A DNA stretch of 23,013 bases from Candidatus Auribacterota bacterium (GTDB lineage: Bacteria > Auribacterota > JAFGBW01): NCBI GenBank assembly GCA_016932965.1, contig JAFGBW010000255.1, forward strand, positions 1-23,013, in the 5' to 3' direction. The stretch's first letter is position 1. Every line of letters starts with the position of its first letter. The position numbers and the translations under genes are program-made. Below, in pieces: positions 15,232 to 22,318 of this stretch. A model generated the notes under the pieces. The model was not told the DNA's origin, did no database searches, and saw only the letters and a list, made by a program, of their open reading frames with translations.

Positions 15232-16045
15232 TTTTATATATCTCTTGTCTTGATTGACCGCTGAGGAGCGAGAGTATTTTACTTGCCTTGCTCCTTGGGA
15301 TAGAAAAGAACCGGCTGATTTCTTCCAGCGATTTTGGTTGAAAGGATTTTTCCATAAGGCTATCAGTTTTTTTTTCAAGCACGCCTGTCCATTCTCCTCG
15401 GATAGGATGAGTCGTTTTCAATTTTAACAGGACTTCAGCGATAGGACCGCGGAATAAGGTTTCGAATTTTTTTGTGATTTCTTTGCATAGGCAGAGTTCT
15501 GTTTCAGAGGAAAATAGATCCCGCAGAATCTCGATCGAATTTTCTAATCTCTGCGGTGACTCATAAAACACGAAAGGACCTGACACATCGCCGAATTGGG
15601 AGAAAAGTTCCCTGATTTCTTTCGGTTTTCTTGGCAGATAACCGAGGAAGACAAAGCGGCTGCAGGCAAATCCGGAAACAGAACAGGCGGCTGTGACTGA
15701 AGAGGGGCCGGGTATGGGTGTCACGGTAATACCGGCAGAATACGAAGCTTGAACAAGCCGGTACCCTGGGTCACAGATACAGGGGGTTCCGGCATCCGTG
15801 ATGAGTGCGACATTTTTACCTTCCTTTAAATGCCGGAGAATTCCAGGTTCGTTTTTACTTTCATTGAACTTGTGATGGGAAATGAGCTGGGCACGGGACC
15901 CAGCCAGTTTTTTTATTTTTTGTGAAACACGCGTGTCCTCAGCGGCAATGAAATCCGCTTCACGTAATACTGTAAGCATTCGGTAGGAAATGTCCTGAAG
16001 GTGTCCTATTGGAGTCGCTACAATATATAACGTGCCGGTCATCAT
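15221..16045 (-). CDS. rsmI: 16S rRNA (cytidine(1402)-2'-O)-methyltransferase
   Basis: SAM-dependent enzyme that 2'-O-methylates C1402 in the decoding centre of 16S rRNA. The 274-aa product is of family length. Diagnostic motifs are LYIVATPIGHLQDIS (6-20), AAEDTR (34-39), ALITDAGTPCICDPG (80-94), TPIPGPSSVTAACSVSGF (109-126) and FLGYLPRK (133-140). The usual FYESPQRL and CKEITKKFE also appear. The GTL.IVATPIGNLxD consensus has His for Asn here. ATG 16045 overlaps the kinase stop by 4 nt (ATGA), and its own end overlaps rnz, so three genes are translationally chained. Confidence 0.95.
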   Translation of the reverse strand: MMTGTLYIVATPIGHLQDISYRMLTVLREADFIAAEDTRVSQKIKKLAGSRAQLISHHKFNESKNEPGILRHLKEGKNVALITDAGTPCICDPGYRLVQASYSAGITVTPIPGPSSVTAACSVSGFACSRFVFLGYLPRKPKEIRELFSQFGDVSGPFVFYESPQRLENSIEILRDLFSSETELCLCKEITKKFETLFRGPIAEVLLKLKTTHPIRGEWTGVLEKKTDSLMEKSFQPKSLEEISRFFSIPRSKASKILSLLSGQSRQEIYKNAT

Positions 16046-17061
16046 GAGAGTGTTAACGATAACGTGTGCTTGAAAGTGACCGGGTCAATGATCAAGTCAA
16101 AGAATCCTCCCAAAAGGGCGGCCATTTTTCTGTTGTACGTGAATCCGAAACCCTTATTATAACGGATGCCTTTTTTCCTATCAACGATTCTTTCTCCCTT
16201 CTCAAAAATCGCATTCAGTTCATTTTCTTCAAGCCATCCGGCTCCTTCATAAGCCATCTCAACGGTCATTTGATTATTGTTTTTGTTGATAATAATAGGG
16301 GTATGGGTGTTGGAATCGGCAAAGAGGAGATAATGATCGACCATGTTATGGATCATTTGTTTAAAGATGTTGCGGTCCGTGACAAAAAAGACTTCTGATT
16401 TGCCAAGGATGAGAGATTTGTTTTCAGATTCAAAACGCGGGGACTGGCTCGTGAGAACCGATTGAATCAATTCAGTGATGTTTTCTTCTGTTTTATGTAT
16501 GTGGATATCCTGTAAACGAACCGTTTCTACGGAGTTGGTCACCATGACCTTGATCCGGTCCAAATGAGCCCGGCAACTATTGATCTTATGAATGAATGAT
16601 TCCTTTTTATCTTTTCTTTTTTGAAGAAGAAGAATTTCAAGGGTGGTGTATACAACCGTCAGCGGCGTGCGAAGATCATGAATGAAATCAAAAAGGGACG
16701 CCGGGGAGACTGACTGTTTTATGAATCGGTGCAGCTTTTCAATTTTTTCACATAAAAATAGTTCCACCATAGCTGTTGTCCATATCTCATTGATTTCTTT
16801 TCTCCGGTATGCGTTCACGGCATCGTCGGTTAAAGCATTCACATAACAAAGAAGAAGTCCCTGGCCTTTTGAAATATTTTCAGAAGGGTCAGGGATGGCA
16901 TCCAGCGGCAGCAGCGCTATATCCCAGTCTGAACCTGAATAAGATATCATCGTTTCTTCCCGGCTGGAGGGGACAATGAGATCGTATTTAGCCTGGATTG
17001 ACTCAAAAAGAGTTTGATGGGCGTTGATCACAGATGGAGTTGTCAGGATACGTATGGGCAT
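16042..17061 (-). CDS. Histidine-kinase-like protein with pseudo-receiver-like N-terminus
   Basis: Cytosolic protein of 339 aa, no membrane segments. Residues 1-95 have a receiver-like alternation, with WDIALLPLDAIP (46-57) where a receiver would have its phospho-Asp strand; the Asp position is Pro, so it cannot be phosphorylated there. The HisKA region is LFDFIHDLRTPLTVV (123-137) with the phospho-acceptor His-128. The ATPase part has an N-box IHNMVDH with Asn-239, but the G1 box is AYEGAGW (270-276), where the Asp of DxGxG is Tyr; IFEKGERI (285-292) and KGFGFTYNRKMAALLGG (303-319) are F and G2 boxes. ATP binding may thus be weak. First gene of the kinase-rsmI-rnz chain. No cognate regulator is adjacent. 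Confidence 0.75.
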   Translation of the reverse strand: MPIRILTTPSVINAHQTLFESIQAKYDLIVPSSREETMISYSGSDWDIALLPLDAIPDPSENISKGQGLLLCYVNALTDDAVNAYRRKEINEIWTTAMVELFLCEKIEKLHRFIKQSVSPASLFDFIHDLRTPLTVVYTTLEILLLQKRKDKKESFIHKINSCRAHLDRIKVMVTNSVETVRLQDIHIHKTEENITELIQSVLTSQSPRFESENKSLILGKSEVFFVTDRNIFKQMIHNMVDHYLLFADSNTHTPIIINKNNNQMTVEMAYEGAGWLEENELNAIFEKGERIVDRKKGIRYNKGFGFTYNRKMAALLGGFFDLIIDPVTFKHTLSLTLS

Positions 17062-17204
17062 GATTGAACTTTCAGGTTCTGTTTAAAGTAAGAGGTTCAT
17101 TCAATATCATGATGAATCAGGAATTAAAAGAAAACATATTCTCCATTTTTAAATTGGACGATGATATCGGCTCGTTTGCATTATCAGCCGGGTAGGTTGG
17201 ATAG

Positions 17205-17858
17205 CTATCGATCCGGGGTGATCCTTTCTATAAATTCTTCAATTGTTTTTAAAGCGAAAAATACGTTCCGGTCAGGTTCAAAAACACCGATCCATTTTTT
17301 TACGTTTTCCAATGCCTGTTTTATCCTCTTAACCGTCAGATCCTCGCCATGTTGGGGATCCAGGGGCATTCCTGAAATTTCCTGAAGCCGTTTTTTGAAT
17401 CCCCTCGGAGTAAGGGCTTCGTCAAAAAGTGAACGACGAAGCGCTTGTAAATCCGCTTCTTTCACTCCGGAAGGAGGATTTTGCTCGACCTGGATCATAC
17501 CATCGATGGATTTAAAATCCGGGATATGGGTAAAACGATCCGGAGCCGAAGCCAGTTCCGGTTTATGTTTTTTCAGATATCGAAAGCTGATGATCAGTTT
17601 TTCGGCGGTTTCCGGTTTGATCATGAGTTCTTTTTTGCAGTAACTTTCGAAATGCTCAAAGCCCCAATCCTTGAATTCTTCGGATTTCAGGACTTCAGAA
17701 AGAAGCCCCCCCAGATCCAGCCAGTTGGACTTGAATTTTTTGGCGGCTTGCAGTACTAAAAATCTTGAAGAATCAGGATCCATCTCACGAAGAACTTCAT
17801 CCATTTTTTCTTCTGCCTGAGTCTTATCGCGTGTTGAATGGTAAAAACCGGATTTCAT
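17205..17858 (-). CDS. Conserved hypothetical protein after atpF
   Basis: A soluble 217-aa protein without signal or membrane segments. I do not recognise a characterised family; RFLVLQAAKKFKSNWLDLGGLL (residues about 33-54) and FESYCKKELMIKPETAEKLI resemble a conserved hypothetical group I associate with deltaproteobacteria. The N-terminal half is helical and charged, and could be a DNA- or protein-binding domain. It is not the F1 delta subunit (AtpH), which would be expected after the b subunit: neither length pattern nor sequence fits. Start 17858 lies 4 nt after the atpF stop, with AGGA about 8 nt upstream, so it is very probably cotranscribed with the Fo genes. The 143-nt gap behind it (17062-17204) shows no clear terminator. 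Confidence 0.65.
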   Translation of the reverse strand: MKSGFYHSTRDKTQAEEKMDEVLREMDPDSSRFLVLQAAKKFKSNWLDLGGLLSEVLKSEEFKDWGFEHFESYCKKELMIKPETAEKLIISFRYLKKHKPELASAPDRFTHIPDFKSIDGMIQVEQNPPSGVKEADLQALRRSLFDEALTPRGFKKRLQEISGMPLDPQHGEDLTVKRIKQALENVKKWIGVFEPDRNVFFALKTIEEFIERITPDR

Positions 17859-17862
17859 CTCT

Positions 17863-18354
17863 TCATTCCTTTCTGTCGGAGAATTCTTTTATCATATCTT
17901 TGATGATACGATGATGAGTTTCCTGAGAAAAATTTTCTTTCAGAATTTTTTCTGCCATCGTCACCGCCAAAGGAGCCAGGTCCTTTTTGAGTTCTTTTTT
18001 CAGATTCATCCGGTCTTCGTCTATCTGCTTCTTGGCTGTTTCCAAGAGGTTTCTGGCCTGATTTCGGGCTTCGTTCAGGATTTCTTTTTTCTGAATTTCA
18101 CCGGTTTCTTTTGTTTGTTGCAAGATTGCGGCGCTTTTTTTATCCAGCTCATTCATCTTTTCCTGGTATTGGCTTTGCATCTGTTCTGCCTGGGTTTTGA
18201 GGAGACTGGCATCGGAGATGGTTTTTGAAACCATCTCTTGTCTTTCACGAAGGATTTCCACCAGAGGTTTCCATGCTATCTTCCAAAGCAGAAATGTCCC
18301 GATCAGAAAAGTGATGAGTTGCGCAAGCAGAAGGGGTAAATCAATTTCAATCAT
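17863..18354 (-). CDS. atpF: ATP synthase F0 subunit b
   Basis: Peripheral-stalk subunit b of the F-type ATP synthase, which ties the a subunit in the membrane to the F1 head. The 163-aa product has one N-terminal TM helix (LLLAQLITFLIGTFLLWKIAW, residues 7-27) followed by a long charged helix typical of b (KPLVEILRERQEMVSKTISDA, then KMNELDKKSAAI, up to about residue 150). The single copy suggests a b2 homodimer unless b' is coded elsewhere. It follows atpE at 27 nt. The genes for F1 (delta, alpha, gamma, beta, epsilon) do not follow; an unrelated gene does. Confidence 0.93.
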   Translation of the reverse strand: MIEIDLPLLLAQLITFLIGTFLLWKIAWKPLVEILRERQEMVSKTISDASLLKTQAEQMQSQYQEKMNELDKKSAAILQQTKETGEIQKKEILNEARNQARNLLETAKKQIDEDRMNLKKELKKDLAPLAVTMAEKILKENFSQETHHRIIKDMIKEFSDRKE

Positions 18355-18381
18355 GTTTCTTATCGTTCATGAAAAGTGTTG

Positions 18382-18753
18382 TTACGCAACCTGGACAAAA
18401 TACTTGGCAAACGGGTTCATATAAAGGATCATGAAGCAGACCAGAAACATGAACAGCACTAAAGATTCGATGAAGGCCAGACCGATGATCATGGATATTT
18501 GCAGTTTTCCGCCCGCTTCAGGCTGGCGTGCCATCCCTTCCAGGGCTCTCTGAATGGCCCAGCTCTGCCCGAAGGCTCCCATGGCTCCCACAATCGCCAG
18601 TCCCAAGGCAGCCATCATGACTGATTTGGAAAAGTACTCTGCGGAACCGGGAGCAAGGATCACTTTGCCAGCGGTTTGTGCGGTTTCTGATTCACTATAG
18701 GCGATCCCGGCGAGAAGCATCAACAGGCCTATGGATAGGGTATTTCTTTTCAT
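18382..18753 (-). CDS. atpE: ATP synthase F0 subunit c, with Na+-type ligand set and N-terminal extension
   Basis: Rotor-ring subunit carrying the ion through the membrane. The 123-aa product is longer than the usual 75-90 aa: residues 1-27 form a signal-like extension (KRNTLSIGLLMLLAGIAYS, then ESETAQT) before the two-helix hairpin. Helix 1 is about 44-68, the loop RQPEAGG spans 76-82, helix 2 is about 86-111. The carboxylate is Glu-96 in GLAFIES. Gln-63 (FGQS) and Ser-97 occupy the positions of the Na+ ligands Q32 and S66 of the Ilyobacter ring, with the same 33-residue spacing to the Glu. The start has the best ribosome-binding site of the operon, in line with the many copies needed per ring. 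Confidence 0.95.
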   Translation of the reverse strand: MKRNTLSIGLLMLLAGIAYSESETAQTAGKVILAPGSAEYFSKSVMMAALGLAIVGAMGAFGQSWAIQRALEGMARQPEAGGKLQISMIIGLAFIESLVLFMFLVCFMILYMNPFAKYFVQVA

Positions 18754-18757
18754 TTAA

Positions 18758-18766
18758 CTCCTCCTT
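18758..18766 (-). promoter_or_regulatory. Strong Shine-Dalgarno of atpE
   Basis: AAGGAGGAG on the minus strand, 4 nt before ATG 18753 (6 nt from the AAGGAGG core). It is clearly stronger than the sites before the other Fo genes, which would raise synthesis of subunit c over a and b from one mRNA. Confidence 0.85.
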
Positions 18767-18779
18767 AGTTGTTAAGGTT

Positions 18780-19505
18780 TTAATGTTCGGATTTGACTGC
18801 AGAGCCGATATAAATCATGGTTAATATCAGAAAGATCAGGGCCTGAACCAGGCCGATCAATACTCCCAGAAGAATGATCACGGGTCTTAAGACTAAAGGC
18901 ATCAGTGTGAGCAGTTTGATCCCGCCGTGCAAACCAAGAAAAGTGATGAGCAGTGAGCTTAAGACACCCAGGAGCGTTTCCTTAGCAAAAAGATTTCCAA
19001 ATAAGCGTATCGAAAGGGATAAAGGACGTACGAAGTGACTGATCACTTCTATGATGAAAATAAGGATGTTGACCGGGGTGAGCCACCAGGGAAGGCCAGG
19101 TACGATAAAATGTTTGAGATAGGCTATGCCGTGTTTTTTAAATCCCAGGGTTTGATAATAAATAAAAACAAACACAGCCAAAGCAGCCGGCGTGTTTATA
19201 TTTGCCGTAGGGGAGCTGAGTCCGGGAAATAGTCCGAGCAGATTGGCAAAAAAAATATAAAAAAACAGCCCCAGAAAAAGAGGATAGAATCTTTTCGCCT
19301 CATGTCCGATGACATCCTCGGCAAGCTGGAATACCTGCTGAAATCCGAATTCAACCAAATTTTGAAGCCTGTTTGGCACCATGGATATTTTTCTGGATGC
19401 CGCCAGTGACAGGGTTAAAAGGATCCCCCAGACAATCCATGACATTAATAGAGAGGGTGGGACTCCGGGGATATGTATTTCTACTGCTTCTTTGACTGTC
19501 TGCAT
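18780..19505 (-). CDS. atpB: ATP synthase F0 subunit a
   Basis: Stator membrane subunit that forms the two ion half-channels against the c-ring. The 241-aa product has five or six TM segments. The essential Arg lies in RPLSLSIRLFGNLFAKE (about residues 162-178; the second Arg corresponds to E. coli Arg-210), and the Gln/Asn-bearing last helix includes IGLVQALIFLILTMIYIGSA. The segment PTANINTPAALAV is the typical P.D.N.T motif. ATG 19505 lies inside the atpI 3' end (25-nt overlap), so translation is coupled. The atpE start follows 26 nt after its stop. Confidence 0.95.
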   Translation of the reverse strand: MQTVKEAVEIHIPGVPPSLLMSWIVWGILLTLSLAASRKISMVPNRLQNLVEFGFQQVFQLAEDVIGHEAKRFYPLFLGLFFYIFFANLLGLFPGLSSPTANINTPAALAVFVFIYYQTLGFKKHGIAYLKHFIVPGLPWWLTPVNILIFIIEVISHFVRPLSLSIRLFGNLFAKETLLGVLSSLLITFLGLHGGIKLLTLMPLVLRPVIILLGVLIGLVQALIFLILTMIYIGSAVKSEH

Positions 19506-19810
19506 CGTGTCATCTCCACTGTCATGGCAATGAGAGGAATGAAAAATCCTCCCAGTGTGGCTATAGGATTGGCTCTCAAATATCGCACTAAAACAAAAAA
19601 TATCAAAAGAATCACGATAAATTTAAGGATTGTTTTTAGGAAGTATCCGGCCAGGGTCAGATTTTTTACAGCCAGAGAAACGAAAAGAATATGCACCAGG
19701 CCCATCAGAATCCCTCCGGATAATCCCACGGCAATGGATATATTCCTGAAGAAAAGAGAGAGAATCGCCCCTGCGATCAGTGATTCAAGGATGAGAGTCT
19801 TCTTTGAAAT
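19481..19810 (-). CDS. atpI: ATP synthase subunit I (AtpI), apparent ATT start
   Basis: Small membrane protein of the AtpI type, thought to help c-ring assembly. The only ATG/GTG/TTG start in frame is GTG 19729, which gives 82 aa and cuts off the first TM helix. The frame remains open upstream to a TAA at 19814-19816. Between them an ATT at 19808-19810 lies 7 nt behind AAGGAG (19818-19823), and starting there gives 109 aa with four TM segments: LILESLIAGAILSLFF, then LSGGILMGLVHILFVSLAV, then a third in LKTILKFIVILLIFFVLV, then IATLGGFFIPLIAMTV. This is the size and topology expected. The 5' end overlaps atpZ by 26 nt and the 3' end overlaps atpB. Without ATT, the GTG form remains the alternative. 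Confidence 0.75.
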   Translation of the reverse strand: MSKKTLILESLIAGAILSLFFRNISIAVGLSGGILMGLVHILFVSLAVKNLTLAGYFLKTILKFIVILLIFFVLVRYLRANPIATLGGFFIPLIAMTVEMTRCRQSKKQ

Positions 19811-19997
19811 GTTTTAACTCCTTAAAAATGGATACGATACCGCTTATCATTCCTAAAATGGTGAAGAAAACAGTGAAAATCGGTTCGCTTTTGAATAATT
19901 TATCCAGAAAATATCCTATTCCCAGTCCAATGATCACTGAAAATACCATCATCAGTCCAAATGAGGAAGCAGATAGAAAATGGTATGATGTTTTCAT
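19785..19997 (-). CDS. atpZ: AtpZ/AtpQ-like small membrane protein, first gene of the Fo operon
   Basis: The 70-aa product has two TM helices (FGLMMVFSVIIGLGIGYFLD, residues 13-32, and about 41-60 in FTVFFTILGMISGIVSIFKEL). The motif GLGIGYFLDKLFKS followed by GMISGIVSIF is that of the AtpZ (AtpQ) family found before atpI in many bacteria, some of them Na+-dependent. Proposed role: c-ring assembly or Mg2+ import with AtpI; this is family knowledge, not visible here. The C-terminal codons carry the ribosome-binding site of atpI (the KE codons contain AAGGAG). No strong Shine-Dalgarno precedes its ATG. Confidence 0.85.
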   Translation of the reverse strand: MKTSYHFLSASSFGLMMVFSVIIGLGIGYFLDKLFKSEPIFTVFFTILGMISGIVSIFKELKHFKEDSHP

Positions 19998-20009
19998 AAA
20001 TCGTGTTCA

Positions 20010-20037
20010 ACATTAAACAGAATCAGAATCTTTTCAA
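20010..20037 (-). promoter_or_regulatory. Candidate sigma70 promoter of the Fo operon
   Basis: On the minus strand TTGAAA (20032-20037), 16 nt, then TAATGT (20010-20015), 12 nt before ATG 19997. The position is close to the gene, which would leave a very short leader. It is a sequence match only. Confidence 0.4.
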
Positions 20038-20074
20038 GAGTTTTTCATTTTAAAAATTTATCTTGCATGGCATT

Positions 20075-20104
20075 TTGAGTTTCTCTTTTCTGTTGATATA
20101 TAAA
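20075..20104 (+). promoter_or_regulatory. Candidate sigma70 promoter of fmdB-like gene and mnmG
   Basis: TTGAGT (20075-20080), 18 nt, then TATAAA (20099-20104), about 60 nt before ATG 20165. It lies in the divergent region shared with the Fo operon and is the only good match on this strand. Confidence 0.45.
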
Positions 20105-20164
20105 ATATTTTGTATCATTTTATCTTCCCCCGTTTACCATCAATATCTGACAAGGAGTGTTGTC

Positions 20165-20398
20165 ATGCCTGTATTTGAGTATCGTTGCAAACAATGCGGA
20201 GCTATACTGGAAGTATTGACCCGTTTGATTCACAAACAAAAATTTTACTGCGAACAATGTCAAAGTTCAAACCTTGAAATAATGCTGTCCATCCCTTTTG
20301 TCTTTTCCGGTACTTCATCTTTATCCGCTTCTGTTCCTTCTTGCTGTCCGGGATATGAAACTGCTGGGGAAAGCACTCCTCCGACCTGCATGAGATGA
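20165..20398 (+). CDS. FmdB-family zinc-ribbon protein
   Basis: A 77-aa protein of the FmdB regulatory family (putative). MPVFEYRCKQCGAILEVL is the standard family start, and the zinc ribbon is CKQC (8-11) with CEQC about 20 residues later. The tail contains CC and a final Cys-Met-Arg after a Ser/Pro-rich stretch. ATG 20165 is preceded by AAGGAG at 8 nt; an in-frame ATG at 20063 would add 34 residues unlike the family and lies before the candidate promoter elements. The stop TGA overlaps nothing, but mnmG starts 1 nt later, so the two are an operon. The function is unknown; family members are named after a formamidase regulator. Confidence 0.85.
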   Translation: MPVFEYRCKQCGAILEVLTRLIHKQKFYCEQCQSSNLEIMLSIPFVFSGTSSLSASVPSCCPGYETAGESTPPTCMR

Positions 20399-20399
20399 G

Positions 20400-22259
20400 A
20401 TGAATTCATTTGACATTCTAGTGATCGGCGGAGGACATGCGGGGATTGAAGCTGTTTTGGCAGCCGCCAGGATGGGGGCCAAAGCGGGACTCATCACGCT
20501 TTCCATTGAGACGATAGCGGAAATGTCCTGCAATCCTGCGATTGGAGGGCTTTCCAAAGGACATCTTGTCAGGGAGGTGGATGCTCTTGGCGGGGAAATG
20601 GGGCATGCCATCGATCAATGCGGGATTCAGTTCAGGATGCTGAACCAAACCAAAGGTCCGGCTGTATGGGGGCCGAGAGCCCAGGCGGATAAAAAGGCTT
20701 ATAAATCCTATATGCAGGAGGTGTTGAAAAATCAGTCTAACCTGACTCTCATACCGGATGGGGCGGCAGCCCTCATTTTTAAGGATAAAAAACTGTATGG
20801 AGTCGAGACCGAATCCGGAGATACTTATTCTGCCGGAGCGGTCATCATCACGACGGGCACTTTTTTAAACGGCATCACTCATCGCGGAAGAGAAAAAAAA
20901 CCGGAAGGGCGTTATGGGGAGAAACCCAGTATCAAACTGGCTGAATTTCTCAAAACACTTTCGTTAAAAATTGGACGCTTGAAGACAGGGACTCCCTGCA
21001 GGCTCCATAAGGACTCGCTCGATTATTCCAGGATGGAAATCCAGGAAGGGGATCCAGTTCCGCACCCTTTTTCTTTTTCGACAGGAGCCATCACTCAGAA
21101 GCAGGTTCCCTGTTACTTGACCCACACGACGGATGAGACGAAAAAAATCATTTTGGAGAATTTGCATTTGTCCGCCTTATACAGCGGGGAGATCAAAGGA
21201 ATCGGCCCCAGATACTGTCCCTCGATTGAAGATAAATTTGTCAAATTCAAGGATAAAAATCATCACCTTCTTTTTATAGAGCCGGAAGGGATGGATTCCT
21301 CTTTCATGTATGTGAACGGCGCGGCTTCCTCCCTGCAGACGGATGTTCAAATCAGGATGATCCGTTCCATTCGCGGTTTGGAAAAGTCCGAAATTTTACG
21401 AGTCGGTTATGCCATTGAATATGATTTTGTTCAGCCGACGGAACTGCACCCGCATCTGGAATTAAAAAAATATGAAAATCTTTTTCTGGCCGGTCAAATC
21501 AACGGAACTTCTGGGTATGAGGAGGCGGCGGCCCAGGGCATCATGGCGGGCATCAATGCCGTGTTAAAATTGGGAAACCAGTCTCCGTTTGTATTAAAAC
21601 GCTCGGAGGCCTATACCGGGGTTCTCATAGATGATCTGGTGACCAAAGGGGTGGATGAGCCTTACCGGATGTTTACTTCCCGGGCTGAACACCGCCTGAT
21701 GTTGCGTCAGGATACAGCAGACAGGCGTTTAACGGAAAAAGGTTATCGGATCGGACTGGCGACTCATGACGATTTCTCCAGAATGAAGAAAAAATATGAG
21801 CGCATTGAGCACTCTGTCCAGCTGATGAAAAAAAGAAGGATCAGAGGAAAGACCCTGGCAGAGCATTATCTGGTTCCTTTTACGGAAATTCAGTCTGTCA
21901 AACAGATGGATCCTTCGGTTTTCAATGATCTGGAGGCCTTTGATGAGGTCACGGTATTTGCGGACATCAAATATGAAGGATACATGGACCGGGAAAACGC
22001 GTCGATCCGTAAAGCCCTTTTGATAGACGATCGTGTGATCCCTCAGGATTTCTGTTATGAAGAGATGAGCGGACTTCGTATCGAAGCCAGGCAGAAATTT
22101 TCACAGGTGCGGCCCCGTAATTTGGGACAGGCCAGAGGCATACCGGGAATCTCACCTGCGGACATACAAATGCTGTTGATTTTATTGGAAAAAAGGAGGA
22201 AATCGGTTTCCCAGAAAGAAGAATCCGATATCGTAAATTTTGAAGTTGAAGAATCCTGA
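20400..22259 (+). CDS. mnmG: tRNA uridine-5-carboxymethylaminomethyl modification enzyme MnmG (GidA)
   Basis: FAD-dependent enzyme that, with MnmE, adds the carboxymethylaminomethyl group to U34 of certain tRNAs. The 619-aa product is full length. The FAD site is GGGHAG (10-15); SCNPAIGGLSKGHLVREVDALGG (42-64) is the most conserved block and contains the active-site-region Cys-44; MLNQTKGPAVWGPRAQADK follows. GTSGYEEAAAQG and YRMFTSRAEHRLMLRQDTAD mark the later domains, and RPRNLGQARGIPGISPADI is the C-terminal MnmE-binding region. The partner mnmE and rsmG are not next to it, although they often are. A promoter for the downstream gene lies in its last codons. Confidence 0.97.
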   Translation: MNSFDILVIGGGHAGIEAVLAAARMGAKAGLITLSIETIAEMSCNPAIGGLSKGHLVREVDALGGEMGHAIDQCGIQFRMLNQTKGPAVWGPRAQADKKAYKSYMQEVLKNQSNLTLIPDGAAALIFKDKKLYGVETESGDTYSAGAVIITTGTFLNGITHRGREKKPEGRYGEKPSIKLAEFLKTLSLKIGRLKTGTPCRLHKDSLDYSRMEIQEGDPVPHPFSFSTGAITQKQVPCYLTHTTDETKKIILENLHLSALYSGEIKGIGPRYCPSIEDKFVKFKDKNHHLLFIEPEGMDSSFMYVNGAASSLQTDVQIRMIRSIRGLEKSEILRVGYAIEYDFVQPTELHPHLELKKYENLFLAGQINGTSGYEEAAAQGIMAGINAVLKLGNQSPFVLKRSEAYTGVLIDDLVTKGVDEPYRMFTSRAEHRLMLRQDTADRRLTEKGYRIGLATHDDFSRMKKKYERIEHSVQLMKKRRIRGKTLAEHYLVPFTEIQSVKQMDPSVFNDLEAFDEVTVFADIKYEGYMDRENASIRKALLIDDRVIPQDFCYEEMSGLRIEARQKFSQVRPRNLGQARGIPGISPADIQMLLILLEKRRKSVSQKEESDIVNFEVEES

Positions 22260-22273
22260 TTTTGATATATAAT
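22246..22273 (+). promoter_or_regulatory. Candidate sigma70 promoter of the Bax inhibitor-1 family gene
   Basis: TTGAAG (22246-22251), 16 nt, then a perfect TATAAT (22268-22273), 45 nt before ATG 22319. The -35 box lies inside the end of mnmG. GGAGG (about 22308-22312) serves as ribosome-binding site. Confidence 0.55.
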
Positions 22274-22318
22274 CTCATTCAATATCATGCACAAAATAAG
22301 ATAAAACGGAGGATCAAC

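Noticed and set aside
15232-15378. Longer rnz start at 15378
   Set aside because: The extra 49 codons lie wholly within rsmI and lack family resemblance; the RNase Z N-terminus starts at 15231.
20063-20164. Longer start of the FmdB-like gene
   Set aside because: The extension is unlike the family, includes the candidate promoter region, and the AAGGAG site supports 20165.
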